From: an uncultured Lachnospiraceae bacterium
GTDB taxonomy: Bacteria > Bacillota > Clostridia > Lachnospirales > Lachnospiraceae
DNA: 35,162 nucleotides
Assembly (NCBI GenBank): GCA_910589385.1
Contig: CAJUTU010000037.1
Location: 1-35,162 of the forward strand
Direction of reading: 5' to 3'
The position numbers and the translations under genes are program-made. Below are positions 24,819 to 33,785 of this stretch, piece by piece (the first letter of the stretch is position 1; each line of letters begins with the position of its first letter). The notes below the pieces were generated by a model. That model searched no databases and was not told the origin of the DNA. It saw only the letters and a list, made by a program, of their open reading frames with translations.

Positions 24819-26711
24819 CTATCCTTCAATCTTCATTTCCTTCCCATCCCACATAATATGGATATCCTTCTCTCCAACCGGAAGTACACAGTCCAGGCTT
24901 TCAAAATATTCCAGATGAGGATGGATCTCATAGGTTCCCTTTGCAGGGTCTGTGACCGTAAGTCCAACAAAATACTTTGCCAGCAGATAGATCGGGCTTG
25001 CCGACCATGCGTGGCACAGGCTTTTTCCGAATTTATCGCCGTACATATCGTACTGCTCTTCTTCTGGAACCGCAGGGTCAAATTCTTCCCAGAATGTAAC
25101 GGCTCCGCGTTCCATCATACCGCCCCAATATTCCCTGATCCGCACGAATACCTCTTCCAGCCTTCCCATTTTACATAAGGCGTCCATCTCATAAAATTTG
25201 AAATAAGGGGTCGTGATCTGCGGAACCTGCTCGTTCAATAGGACCTGTTCCACAATCTGTTTTTTCTGTTCCTCATCTGCGATGTCAAACAGGATGGCAA
25301 AAATATTCGCATGTCTTGCCACATGTTTTTTCCCGGAGACAAAGGAATCAATATAAGCTCCCTTCTCACTGTCCCAGTAGAACGTATTGATATTTTTCGT
25401 AAGCTGCTCGTACTTCTTCTGATATTCCTCACACCGGGCCGTTTCCACACCCAGTTTCCGGCTCAATACAGCCATTGTATGGTAACATTCGGCAAACAGC
25501 ATTTGTTCCGCGCACAGTGCGCCTTCCTTATCCAAATCTGCCCAGTCAATGAAGATCCAGTCTCCCTCCCGTCCGGTCAGGAAACCATGTTCCTCCAACT
25601 GGCTCTCGCAGAATTCCATCAGTGTACACATTTTCGGATAAATCTGCCCTACAAACTCCAGATCCCCGTAAGCCTCCTCATGGCTCTTGATACCCAGGAT
25701 CCAATACAGCGTATAATCCAGAATGGTATTGATGTGTGTGGTCAAGGGATCGTTCCCCCGCAGGGCAAGAAGCGTCCGGCGGTTGATATCCGGGTCTGCC
25801 ATCAGATACTGATTCACAAAAAAACTCTGGTACGCGTCGCCGCTCCAGATCCATTTGTCCCGTTTGATCCCATCAATAAAGAAAACACCGCTGCACAGTT
25901 TAAAGGTATGCTCTGCCACGGACCAAATCTGGTTGAGAAGCGCATCATTACTGGAAAACCTCGCCCGCACCGGAATATCCACGTACTGGTGGATTGCCTT
26001 GACTGCAATCTCCTCCTTCCGGCAGTCCGGGATATATGCGTACCGTACCGCACATCTGGGGCATCTGCCTGTCTGCGGATCCGGATTCCAGCTATAATAA
26101 CAGTGCTCCCTGTCCAGGGCTTCTTCCTTTGACTCGCCGCAGCAGACGGTCAACGGGCGGTAACCATTTTTATATTCGATTTCCAAAACCGCCGTCAGTT
26201 CTGTCTCAAATCCATACAACACACCCTGCTCATAATTTTCCGCGCTGACTGGCATATAAACCGCTTCACTATAATCCCATACGGACGGATCCTGCTTCTC
26301 GTCTGTAAAATACCTGCTGTATCCTGCCGCTGCCGGCGGATTGGTATAATCCTCTGCAAACCACGTCTTATCCGAATAAATCACTTCGCCCTTTATGTAA
26401 ATGCTTGGAAATGCCTCGATCCGGCCTGCGTGGACTGAGATTTTTATCTTTCCAGGCCCGCAGGTGATTTTTGTTCCAAAAGGATATTTTTTCTCCCCCG
26501 CAAGCACGTAACCGACCGCTTTTGAATAGACACAAAATGTTGTTTCCTCTTCCAGCGTATACTCCTTCCGGAATACCACACGGTTCCGGAACCCTTCGCT
26601 CTTCCAGAAAGCAGGCCATCCATACCCCCGCTCCACCCGGCTGAAATTCTGCTTCATCGCATGATATAATTCAAAATCCCCATGATACCAAATCCAATAA
26701 CAAGTATTCAT
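24819..26711 (-). CDS. GH78-like alpha-L-rhamnosidase-family protein
   Basis: A 630-aa cytoplasmic protein without signal peptide, shorter than usual GH78 enzymes because the N-terminal sandwich domains are reduced. The (alpha/alpha)6 barrel carries DGIKRDKWIWSGD at residues 280-292. This aligns without gaps with the catalytic DCPxRERxGWTGD motif; the general acid position (Glu in characterised enzymes) is Asp285 here. FWEEFDP near 546 matches the position of the catalytic base Glu, and a C-terminal sandwich domain follows. The Glu-to-Asp change may mean altered specificity or activity. AAAGGA precedes the ATG at 26711. It is monocistronic. It is the intact member of the family in this window, unlike the broken copy at 18171-19821. 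Confidence 0.85.
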   Translation of the reverse strand: MNTCYWIWYHGDFELYHAMKQNFSRVERGYGWPAFWKSEGFRNRVVFRKEYTLEEETTFCVYSKAVGYVLAGEKKYPFGTKITCGPGKIKISVHAGRIEAFPSIYIKGEVIYSDKTWFAEDYTNPPAAAGYSRYFTDEKQDPSVWDYSEAVYMPVSAENYEQGVLYGFETELTAVLEIEYKNGYRPLTVCCGESKEEALDREHCYYSWNPDPQTGRCPRCAVRYAYIPDCRKEEIAVKAIHQYVDIPVRARFSSNDALLNQIWSVAEHTFKLCSGVFFIDGIKRDKWIWSGDAYQSFFVNQYLMADPDINRRTLLALRGNDPLTTHINTILDYTLYWILGIKSHEEAYGDLEFVGQIYPKMCTLMEFCESQLEEHGFLTGREGDWIFIDWADLDKEGALCAEQMLFAECYHTMAVLSRKLGVETARCEEYQKKYEQLTKNINTFYWDSEKGAYIDSFVSGKKHVARHANIFAILFDIADEEQKKQIVEQVLLNEQVPQITTPYFKFYEMDALCKMGRLEEVFVRIREYWGGMMERGAVTFWEEFDPAVPEEEQYDMYGDKFGKSLCHAWSASPIYLLAKYFVGLTVTDPAKGTYEIHPHLEYFESLDCVLPVGEKDIHIMWDGKEMKIEG

Positions 26712-26805
26712 CTGCTTATTCCTTTCTGCTGTTTTTCAGCCGATACAAGAAAACCTAGAGTTTTTCTTCCTATTATCTGCTGTTCTGAATCGCTGCATAT
26801 CTTTC

Positions 26806-26811
26806 ATTATA
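26806..26811 (-). promoter_or_regulatory. Probable -10 element of the GH78-like gene
   Basis: TATAAT on the minus strand, about 95 nt before the start codon; no convincing -35 was found, which would suit an activator-dependent promoter. Confidence 0.45.
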
Positions 26812-26875
26812 ACAGAATCGCTCATAAATAAAAGAACCATTTTAATAAAAAGCAGCTCCATCGGACGGTTCCTGT

Positions 26876-26892
26876 CCATGGTATTACCATGG
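26876..26892. promoter_or_regulatory. Palindrome upstream of the GH78-like promoter
   Basis: CCATGGTA-T-TACCATGG is a perfect 8-bp inverted repeat about 65 nt upstream of the -10 at 26806. It may be a regulator site. The remaining intergenic sequence 26712-26949 shows nothing else I can support. Confidence 0.4.
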
Positions 26893-26949
26893 TGAAAATT
26901 GAGAAACTTTCTGAATTGGATTAAATACCTGACCTGGCGTTACGAAGAA

Positions 26950-27937
26950 TTACTGACCGTAATAATCCGACACAATTTGAATTGCTATTTCCTTTGCCCC
27001 TGAACCGGATACATCCATGCCGTCTGTTCTTCCAAGATGCACACAAAAGTATATTTTTCCTCCCACATGTTCCGCAAATCCTGTAAACCACGCATCAACA
27101 ACAATGTCCTGGGCAGTTCCCATTCCCGTTTTTCCATATATGGGAATATCTGTTTGCTCCTGTTCGGATACCAGCATAACCTGTTTTAATTCATTTTGTG
27201 TTGCTTCTGAATAATCAGAATTGTCGCCAAAGATACGTTCCATTACCTCTACCTGTTCTTTCGGAGAGATCATTAAAGACGATTCAATCCAAAAAACGGT
27301 TAAAGCACGGTTATTATTGTCTATATTCAGCAGTCCCCCCCCAATCAGAAATATCACAGTTGCCATACTGGAGTTTTTCCAATTCCGTTTGCATCATATC
27401 CTTTCCAATATCGTCTATAACCTGTCTGTAATACCATACACAAGAAGTACGAAACGCCTCGCTAAAATCAATGTTTTTATTCCAGTTTTCATTCCAGAAT
27501 ATTTCACCGCTCCACTCCCTTGTGGAATCCTCCGGCACAAGGATTCCATTTTCCAGAGCAATCAAGGAAGAAATAATCTTAAATGTGGAACATGGCGGCC
27601 TTCTGGTCAATGCAAGCTCAGGATCATACATTGTATACCGTCTGTTCGCGGCGTCATATACAACTGCTGTTCCATTCAACCCATTAAAATATTCTGACCA
27701 GTCTGCTTCAACAATCTCCGGTTCCATTACAATACCTTCCGTGGGGTCTTCTGTTTCTATGACAGCACCGCCTGATTCCATTTCTGGTCCCTCTGTTTTT
27801 TCTTCCCCCGGTTGTTCTTTCCCATCTTCTATGGAAATCTTTTCTTCCGCGCCATGATTGTTAGAGCAGTCCGCTAAAATAAATGCGCATACAAATGCCC
27901 AACATACCACTTTGAAATAATTGTCCTTCTTTTTCAT
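26950..27937 (-). pseudogene. Class D beta-lactamase, frame broken at a G8 tract
   Basis: A lipoprotein: ATG at 27937 after GGAGGTAG, signal peptide with lipobox ILADC (Cys24), an acidic Glu/Pro-rich linker, then a class D catalytic domain. The motifs are STFK (Ser117-Lys120), SCV (165-167) and YGN (191-193). Shortly after, in SDWGG, a run of eight G (27337-27344, C8 on the plus strand) shifts the frame. With seven G the frame continues GGLLNIDNNNRALTVFWIES and reaches KTGMG and the stop at 26950. All catalytic motifs are thus present but split. The homopolymer suggests reversible slippage or a base-calling error rather than old decay. Related clostridial class D enzymes give penicillin resistance. 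BlaI-like operators lie upstream, but no blaI or blaR1 is in the window. Confidence 0.85.
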
Positions 27938-28076
27938 GACTACCTCCACATTGTTTTAATATCTTTATCATTTTTGTAATGCTTGCCGGATAGTACATAT
28001 TGTGCATATTGTTTTCCGTAAATAATTATTCCTGTATGTGTTTCCATTAATATATATTCTCAATATATGCTCCGCA

Positions 28077-28092
28077 TCTTACATTTGTAAGA
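28077..28092. promoter_or_regulatory. BlaI/MecI-like operator (downstream copy)
   Basis: TCTTACATTTGTAAGA is a perfect palindrome with the TTACA/TGTAA core of BlaI/MecI sites. It lies in the leader of the beta-lactamase gene, flanked by a further pairing of TGCTCC with GGAGCA. Identification rests on resemblance to the known consensus. Confidence 0.6.
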
Positions 28093-28160
28093 TTTTGGAG
28101 CAAAAATTTTTCCAACCGCACATCTGAAAATTTATATGGTTCAAGCAAGCATCCGCTTAA

Positions 28161-28189
28161 ATATTACACTGGTAAGATTTTCAAGTCAA
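28161..28189 (-). promoter_or_regulatory. Beta-lactamase promoter with overlapping BlaI-like half palindrome
   Basis: On the minus strand: -35 TTGACT (28184-28189), 17-nt spacer, -10 TAATAT (28161-28166). The spacer and -10 contain CTTACCAGTGTAAT, a second, imperfect BlaI-like site about 82 bp from the first. Repression at both sites would block this promoter. The leader to the start codon is about 215 nt and holds no convincing gene; a 34-codon frame in it lacks support. Confidence 0.65.
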
Positions 28190-28306
28190 TCCTTTTGGAA
28201 TTATTTTTTGAAAAATCAGTTGCTATTCAGGTCAAGTAGACATACCCCTTGCGAGGTATGCCCCTCAATGAGTCCGGCGGGCAGTGCACATAAGAACCTT
28301 CCCTCC

Positions 28307-29551
28307 TCACCCCATCTCCCATTTTCGAAATACAACGCAGCAAACCAGCGCCCCTGCAGTGAGCACCACCCAACTCCCAATCGTCACATTCCATCCCAAC
28401 TTTTCTACCATAACTCCGATCGTAAATGTAGATACCGCCGTCCCCAGATATGCTACAGAGTTCAAAAATCCGGAAACGGTAGACACGCGCCCCAGCCTTT
28501 CAAAACGCAGGGGAAACATACTTACAAACAATGTGTTTACCGCCATCATGGACGCTGTGGTCACTGCAAACAGCAGGACCGTAAGCATGATCGACACTCC
28601 CTTTCCAGCCCACAGCCCACAGAGCGCAGCCGTAGCTACTGCGAAAAATATGGACGAAGCCTTGACCTCATGCTCTTTACATTTGCCGTATACATATTTT
28701 GCGGCATAGGCACCTGTCAGATTTAGAATCGGCAGCACAGTAGTCACCAATATTGAAAATGAGGGCGAAGCCAGGAAAGTTTCCGTAATATAAGTCGGTA
28801 CCCAGGTCGTCACTCCGTCTTTCAGCATTCCATGAATCACTACAGGAAATAGTACTGCAAGCAGTCCGCAGTGAAGCAGAAGATGGGAAAAACTCTTTTT
28901 TCGTTGTGTTATCGCAGCAGCATTTGCACTTTTTCTGTCTTCCTTCCTGCCGCTTTCCTCCGCTCCCTTCTCAATTTTTCTGAATCCGGTCATCCATGCC
29001 CCAGCCATTACCGCCAGGCACAGCGCAGCCGCAGTGAATACGGCCCTCCATCCGAACAGCCACATTACGCCTGCCGCCATCAAATAGGATGCCAGCGTTC
29101 CGACCACTTGGGAGGATACGATATCCACACAGTATTTCATCTTCCGTTCTTTTTCCGGTATTTCTGCAAAAATACGGATGATGGGAGGCCAGATCATGGC
29201 CTGGGCGTAGCCGTTGATCCCCCAGGCCACGGACATCGGGAAGAACCGCCCGGTAAATCCCATGAGAAGATTCATAAGGGCTGCAACGGACAAGCCTGTA
29301 AAAATCATTTTTCCCGGATGCATCCGGTCTCCTAAAAGACCGTTGCACAGCTGCCCGATCCCGTAGGCCAAAAAATAAACCATATTAATAAACCCCGCCT
29401 GGCTTCTCGTCAATATCGCATCCTGAATCATTACCGTCATAGCTGACGAATAATTCAACCGGCCAATGTAAGATGTAAAGTATGCCAGCCAGCACAATAT
29501 AAATAACACCAGCGCTGTCTTACTGTCTGTACTTTTTCTTGATTTTCCCAT
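28307..29551 (-). CDS. MFS transporter, organophosphate/sugar-phosphate antiporter-like (OPA)
   Basis: A 414-aa membrane protein with about 12 hydrophobic segments. The opening FILCWLAYFTSYIGRLNYSSAM resembles GlpT/UhpC-type transporters, and GLLGDRMHPGKM is the loop 2-3 motif of the superfamily. A basic central loop (KIEKGAEESGRKEDRKS) separates the two six-helix halves. The ATG at 29551 was chosen because GGGGATT lies just upstream; an in-frame extension to 29623 runs into a hairpin and adds no family sequence. It follows the DeoR-controlled operon behind a terminator-like hairpin, so it may be partly co-transcribed. The substrate is unknown; sugar phosphate or glycerol phosphate is possible. 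Confidence 0.85.
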   Translation of the reverse strand: MGKSRKSTDSKTALVLFILCWLAYFTSYIGRLNYSSAMTVMIQDAILTRSQAGFINMVYFLAYGIGQLCNGLLGDRMHPGKMIFTGLSVAALMNLLMGFTGRFFPMSVAWGINGYAQAMIWPPIIRIFAEIPEKERKMKYCVDIVSSQVVGTLASYLMAAGVMWLFGWRAVFTAAALCLAVMAGAWMTGFRKIEKGAEESGRKEDRKSANAAAITQRKKSFSHLLLHCGLLAVLFPVVIHGMLKDGVTTWVPTYITETFLASPSFSILVTTVLPILNLTGAYAAKYVYGKCKEHEVKASSIFFAVATAALCGLWAGKGVSIMLTVLLFAVTTASMMAVNTLFVSMFPLRFERLGRVSTVSGFLNSVAYLGTAVSTFTIGVMVEKLGWNVTIGSWVVLTAGALVCCVVFRKWEMG

Positions 29552-29596
29552 AACTAATCCCCACTTCACTGATTTCACCTGCAGATATTCTTTGCC

Positions 29597-29632
29597 AAAA
29601 AGAACAGCAAGTACCAGACTCACTGTTCTTTT
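29597..29632 (-). terminator. Terminator-like hairpin after the AGCS gene
   Basis: On the minus strand AAAAGAACAG pairs with CTGTTCTTTT around a 15-nt loop, with one further T after it. It would reduce readthrough from the epimerase-AGCS operon into the OPA-like transporter gene. Confidence 0.6.
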
Positions 29633-29680
29633 CAGTAAAATTACGATCCTATATAAACTTATTTTTGTAATCCATACACT

Positions 29681-31018
29681 TTAACCAGCCAAAAATTCCT
29701 TTGTTGCTTTTCTTACTTTCGGAAACAGAATAATCATCGCCACAAGATTTGGAATCGTTAATAACCCTAATGCAATGTCCTGCAGAGTCCATACAAACTC
29801 GATTTCCGTAAGTGCGCCAATCATACAGAAGCACGGGAAAATATATTTAAATTTTTCGGCAACAGATTTCCGAAACAAATAACTAAGTCCGACAAATCCA
29901 AAATACCACTGGCTCATAAGGGTGGAAATACAAAATAGTAAAAGGCTGACAGCAACCAAATAGCGTAATGGTTCCCATACCTCGGCAAACGCATAAATCA
30001 CCAGGACATTTCCGGCAGCGCCGGAATCAAGAACACCAGTCACACCAAGTACCAATCCCGTGATAGTGCATATAACGAAGGTATCTAAAAATACTTCTGT
30101 AATTCCGACAATCCCCTGTTCGACCGGATGTTTTACATCTGCCGCCGAATGAATGACCGGAGCGGAGCCTTCGCCGGCTTCGTTCGAATAAAGCCCTCTT
30201 GCAACGCCCTTTTGCATCGCAATGATCATGCTGCCCGCTACGCCCCCGGATACGGCACGCAGGCCAAACGCGCCAAGAAAAATGTCACGCAGCACACCCG
30301 GAACCGCAGATATATTTGCCAGAATAATAACGACTCCCCCGACTACATAAATGCATGCCATTGCAGGTACTAGTTTCTGTGTAACATGCGCAAGCCGTTT
30401 CAGACCGCCAAGTGCCACAATGTATATAATAACTACGAGAACAATCCCTGACGCGGCCTGTGGTACTCCAAAATTCTCTTTCATGACACCGCTTACTGTA
30501 TTGGACTGAATAAAATTCCCTCCTATGATCTGAACGATCATAAAGCATGCACACAAAGCAGCGAGCCATGGGGCTTTCAGACCCTTCCGGATGTAGTACA
30601 TCGGACCGCCTACATAGTTACCGCTTTCATCTTTCTCACGATAAATCATTCCCAGGATAATCTCACCATATTTCGTTGCCATTCCAACAAACGCCGCAAC
30701 CCACATCCAGAAGATCGCTCCCAGACCTCCCACGAGAACAGCCGTAGAAACACCAACTATATTCCCGCTGCCCACACAGGATGCCACTGCCATACACAGC
30801 GCCTGAAAGGAGGAAACCGTACCGCCGTCCGTACTGTCTTTCGCCTTTCCGCGAATTGGCTCCCATAGCGTTTTCTTCATGATATATCCAAAATGCCTGA
30901 CCTGTACGCATCCTGTAATTACCGTATACAAAATTCCGACACCAAGCAATACAAACAGTAACCAGTTACCCCAAAGCCAATCATCGAAAACCTTAAGCAT
31001 ATCTGTAAGACGTTCCAT
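29681..31018 (-). CDS. Sodium:amino-acid (alanine/glycine) symporter, AGCS family
   Basis: A 445-aa membrane protein with about ten to eleven hydrophobic segments. AGCS signatures are clear: CVGSGNIVGVSTAVLVGG in the first third and GLYSNEAGEGSAP in the middle. Members import alanine or glycine with sodium. The ATG at 31018 was chosen since GGGGG lies 9 nt before it; the ATG at 31027 is too close to that site. It lies 18 nt after the epimerase gene. An amino-acid symporter in a sugar-isomerase operon is unusual and hints that the pathway handles an amino-acid conjugate (for example a glycated amino acid); that is inference. Confidence 0.93.
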   Translation of the reverse strand: MERLTDMLKVFDDWLWGNWLLFVLLGVGILYTVITGCVQVRHFGYIMKKTLWEPIRGKAKDSTDGGTVSSFQALCMAVASCVGSGNIVGVSTAVLVGGLGAIFWMWVAAFVGMATKYGEIILGMIYREKDESGNYVGGPMYYIRKGLKAPWLAALCACFMIVQIIGGNFIQSNTVSGVMKENFGVPQAASGIVLVVIIYIVALGGLKRLAHVTQKLVPAMACIYVVGGVVIILANISAVPGVLRDIFLGAFGLRAVSGGVAGSMIIAMQKGVARGLYSNEAGEGSAPVIHSAADVKHPVEQGIVGITEVFLDTFVICTITGLVLGVTGVLDSGAAGNVLVIYAFAEVWEPLRYLVAVSLLLFCISTLMSQWYFGFVGLSYLFRKSVAEKFKYIFPCFCMIGALTEIEFVWTLQDIALGLLTIPNLVAMIILFPKVRKATKEFLAG

Positions 31019-31036
31019 AAGCTTCATCCCCCGGGA

Positions 31037-32089
31037 TTATCCAATTCTCTTATCCAGACATTTCCGACATAGTTCCTTTGTGTACTCCACACTCCTTTTT
31101 ACAGATTCCATCTGATCCACAAGGAACTTTTCCAACAACTCTTCGGAAATTTCCTGCGGGTAGTAATACTGATTTGGTTTGATCACTTCCGGGTCAAACA
31201 GCGGTTCTTCGATCTTAAAGCAGCCCGTACCAAGCTCTTCTACACCGCCCATACCTTTAGAGCGTTTAAACTGGGCACAATATGGATAGCACATTTCCAC
31301 GTTCAGACGGGTGATCGTAGAGTGTTCCAGCATAATATCAAGACATTTTTCCAGATCAATATTGCCCTCGCCGGCAGGAACTCCGCAAACGACATATTGA
31401 TATTTATCTTCCGGGCATGGAATCACGATATGATCCTTAAAATGCGTTGTAACTGTATAGGGAGCCATATTTTCCGCAGCTTTGACCGGCTCTTCCCATA
31501 CCATCATAGAATTGCCGAAATCATAGTGGAGGCCTATCCACGGCGAATTCACTTTTTTCACAACATTAGCCACTTCTTCTGATGTCTCGTATTCATGGTT
31601 CTCAAGCGCCAGACGAATCCTGTATTTTTTCAGAACCGGTATGATCTGCTGCAGGGAAACGACTGCTTCATCAAACACAACCGGATCAAAGTCAAGGCGG
31701 ACCTTCCCCAGGTCATATTTGCCTTCACCGCCGCTCTTACGCTCCTGTGCGCTGTTCAGCGTGATCGGGATATAGGTACGTATGATATCAACACCGAGAA
31801 TATCTGCCACTTTAATCACTTTAAGCAAATGTTCGTATTCCAGGCTCTTTGTAGCAAATTCTGCATACATATGATATTTTTCAAGAAGTTCTTTTATCTT
31901 TTGCAGGTGTTCCGGATCCACGCTTTCCAGAGTTCCCCATTCCGGATCCAGATTATAATCTTTGATCAGATTGATCATGACCCCGTCCAGTCCTAATTCA
32001 TGTGCCTTCTCGATAAATCCAAAAATGTCCATTCTTTTATTCTGAAACCAGAGATGTAAGCTTTCTGTATCAAGTCCAAGTTTTAACAT
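31037..32089 (-). CDS. Sugar phosphate isomerase/epimerase, xylose-isomerase-like TIM barrel
   Basis: A 350-aa soluble protein. The four expected metal ligands of the family are visible: Glu163 in LALENHEY, Asp190 in LHYDFGNS, His216 in THFKDH and Glu265 in NVEMCYP, with GEGNIDLE between them. This arrangement matches D-tagatose 3-epimerase and inosose-type enzymes, which interconvert ketoses or keto-inositols; the actual substrate cannot be read. AGGAGG precedes the ATG at 32089. It sits between an MFS transporter (48 nt upstream) and the AGCS symporter, all under one promoter facing a DeoR regulator. Confidence 0.9.
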   Translation of the reverse strand: MLKLGLDTESLHLWFQNKRMDIFGFIEKAHELGLDGVMINLIKDYNLDPEWGTLESVDPEHLQKIKELLEKYHMYAEFATKSLEYEHLLKVIKVADILGVDIIRTYIPITLNSAQERKSGGEGKYDLGKVRLDFDPVVFDEAVVSLQQIIPVLKKYRIRLALENHEYETSEEVANVVKKVNSPWIGLHYDFGNSMMVWEEPVKAAENMAPYTVTTHFKDHIVIPCPEDKYQYVVCGVPAGEGNIDLEKCLDIMLEHSTITRLNVEMCYPYCAQFKRSKGMGGVEELGTGCFKIEEPLFDPEVIKPNQYYYPQEISEELLEKFLVDQMESVKRSVEYTKELCRKCLDKRIG

Positions 32090-32137
32090 GTCAATACCTC
32101 CTATGAAAATCGTCCGTTATATTTCGTTTACTAAAAT

Positions 32138-33427
32138 TTATTCCTGATGCTTTTTAATCCGCTCAATCAAAAATGTGGATACACCCAGACCGATCACCGC
32201 CCATCCGATCATGATCCCAAATACGATACGGAATCCAGCCATTCCCGGGTATTTATCCAGAAAGTTTCCATATATCACATATGCAAATGCATTTGGCAGG
32301 TAAATGATCAGAGAAGCCATACTCATTGCCGCTCCGGTGATCTCTTCCGGAACTTTTACTTCGTCCATCGGCGCGAAAAATACGGCCCGCATGGTAAATA
32401 CAAGCGCTCCGAAACCAAGTGTACATGCCGCGCCTATCATCCAGTTACCGCCCTCCCCCAGCATTTCATGAGGAACCAGCAGGAAACAGCCCATTGCAAT
32501 GATGCAGGCCAGAAATCCGAAACGTATATGTTTTGCCGCCGATTTATGTACTTTATCAGACAGAAATCCTCCAAGCGGTCCTCCGACCATTTTCAGTCCG
32601 TACTGGTTTGCGATTCCATACATGCCGACCGCTGTTGCGGGAAGCATATAGATCTGATTCAAAAACGGAATAAAATAGGTAAGCCCACAATAGATACAAT
32701 ATACAACAAATCCATTCAGTGCAACCGCCCATATATCTACATTTTTTACAGCCTGAATCATTCCGCTAAAGGCAGCCTGAGCCTTGTTCATTTCTTGTCC
32801 GTTTTCGTCCACGCGCTTTTCATCATTTGGCACAAAGATCAGGCACAGTACCCCGGCAGCAGCCGTTACAGCTGACAAGAAGATCAACCCGCCTCTGAGC
32901 GCCGCAGCGCCCTCACCCATAGCACGGAATACAGCAAGAGCACTGGATGCCACGATCACATCTACGACCCCTCGTCCCATTTCGAGGAAACCAAACATTC
33001 TTCCCTGCGTCTTTTCATCCCCCAACAGGCGGATTGCTTTTAATAGTACCGGCCAGTATGTTACTTCTCCTAAAATCGCCATCGCTCCAAACGCGATCAG
33101 AAATCCCCAGTAGCCTGGAAATGTAGAAAGATAAACTCCAACTGCCCCAAGTCCGATCAAAGACCCGCCGATCATATATTTTTTGCTAAACATATCACAG
33201 ACATAAATTCCGGCGATCAACCCAATCGTCTGTACAATGCCGTATGCACTAAGCGCTCCTCCGATCTGCGTGTTTGTAAGTCCCATAAACTGCTGCATCG
33301 GTACATAAAACATATCTTTCATTGAAGATAGCTTAAACGCGATTCCTCCGGATAATGTGAGGATGCAGAATACGAACCATCGATTTGGCGCCGCTTTCAT
33401 GATTTTGCTTTTCGTTTCATTACTCAT
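32138..33427 (-). CDS. MFS transporter, first gene of the DeoR-controlled operon
   Basis: A 429-aa membrane protein with about 12 hydrophobic segments and a charged central loop (PNDEKRVDENGQEMNK). GGPLGGFLSDKVHK in the second half is the superfamily loop motif. The start at 33427 has AAGGAGAG upstream; a TTG two codons earlier was rejected. The promoter is at 33498-33526, facing the DeoR gene. It probably imports the compound that the downstream epimerase handles. Confidence 0.92.
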   Translation of the reverse strand: MSNETKSKIMKAAPNRWFVFCILTLSGGIAFKLSSMKDMFYVPMQQFMGLTNTQIGGALSAYGIVQTIGLIAGIYVCDMFSKKYMIGGSLIGLGAVGVYLSTFPGYWGFLIAFGAMAILGEVTYWPVLLKAIRLLGDEKTQGRMFGFLEMGRGVVDVIVASSALAVFRAMGEGAAALRGGLIFLSAVTAAAGVLCLIFVPNDEKRVDENGQEMNKAQAAFSGMIQAVKNVDIWAVALNGFVVYCIYCGLTYFIPFLNQIYMLPATAVGMYGIANQYGLKMVGGPLGGFLSDKVHKSAAKHIRFGFLACIIAMGCFLLVPHEMLGEGGNWMIGAACTLGFGALVFTMRAVFFAPMDEVKVPEEITGAAMSMASLIIYLPNAFAYVIYGNFLDKYPGMAGFRIVFGIMIGWAVIGLGVSTFLIERIKKHQE

Positions 33428-33497
33428 AATCAAACTCTCCTTCCATTATAAAACATATTTTTGCGATTCACAAGCATGCTCTTTTCTTTATGAGTTG

Positions 33498-33526
33498 ATT
33501 ATATCTGTTTTTAATTGTGTTTTCAA
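33498..33526 (-). promoter_or_regulatory. Promoter of the MFS-epimerase-AGCS operon
   Basis: On the minus strand: -35 TTGAAA (33521-33526), 17-nt spacer, -10 TATAAT (33498-33503). The repeated 19-mer at 33532-33550 lies directly upstream of the -35. Confidence 0.75.
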
Positions 33527-33531
33527 GTGTT

Positions 33532-33550
33532 TTCCAATAAAATACAACTT
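33532..33550. promoter_or_regulatory. Putative DeoR operator, copy 1
   Basis: TTCCAATAAAATACAACTT matches 33678-33696 at 17 of 19 positions. One copy lies beside each of the two divergent promoters, 146 bp apart, which suits looping or dual control by the DeoR regulator encoded alongside. Confidence 0.6.
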
Positions 33551-33677
33551 TTTTTGCATTATACACAATATTACTCATGTGTTTTTGTGCATTTTGCCAC
33601 TATACCCAACTTATTTTTGATATCTAATAAGTTTCCAGAAGAAATTATTCGAAATCCAATCAAATTCATATTGCTTA

Positions 33678-33696
33678 TTCCAATAAAACACAATTT
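33678..33696. promoter_or_regulatory. Putative DeoR operator, copy 2
   Basis: TTCCAATAAAACACAATTT, second copy of the 19-mer, immediately upstream of the extended -10 (TGG-TATACT, -10 at 33711-33716) of the DeoR gene. Binding here would give autoregulation. Confidence 0.6.
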
Positions 33697-33785
33697 GTGG
33701 TATACTTCAGACAATAAGTCTTCCATTGGCTTTCCTTTTGATTCTTTCTATTTTCCAGATTATATTAAAGGAGGATTTTTTTATT

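Noticed and set aside
27938..28060. 34-codon minus-strand frame in the beta-lactamase leader
   Set aside because: No ribosome site and no recognisable product; it overlaps the lactamase start.
28239..28265. Imperfect hairpin after the OPA-like MFS gene as a terminator
   Set aside because: The stem is short and imperfect (CATACC with GGTATG at its core) and no T-run follows on the minus strand.
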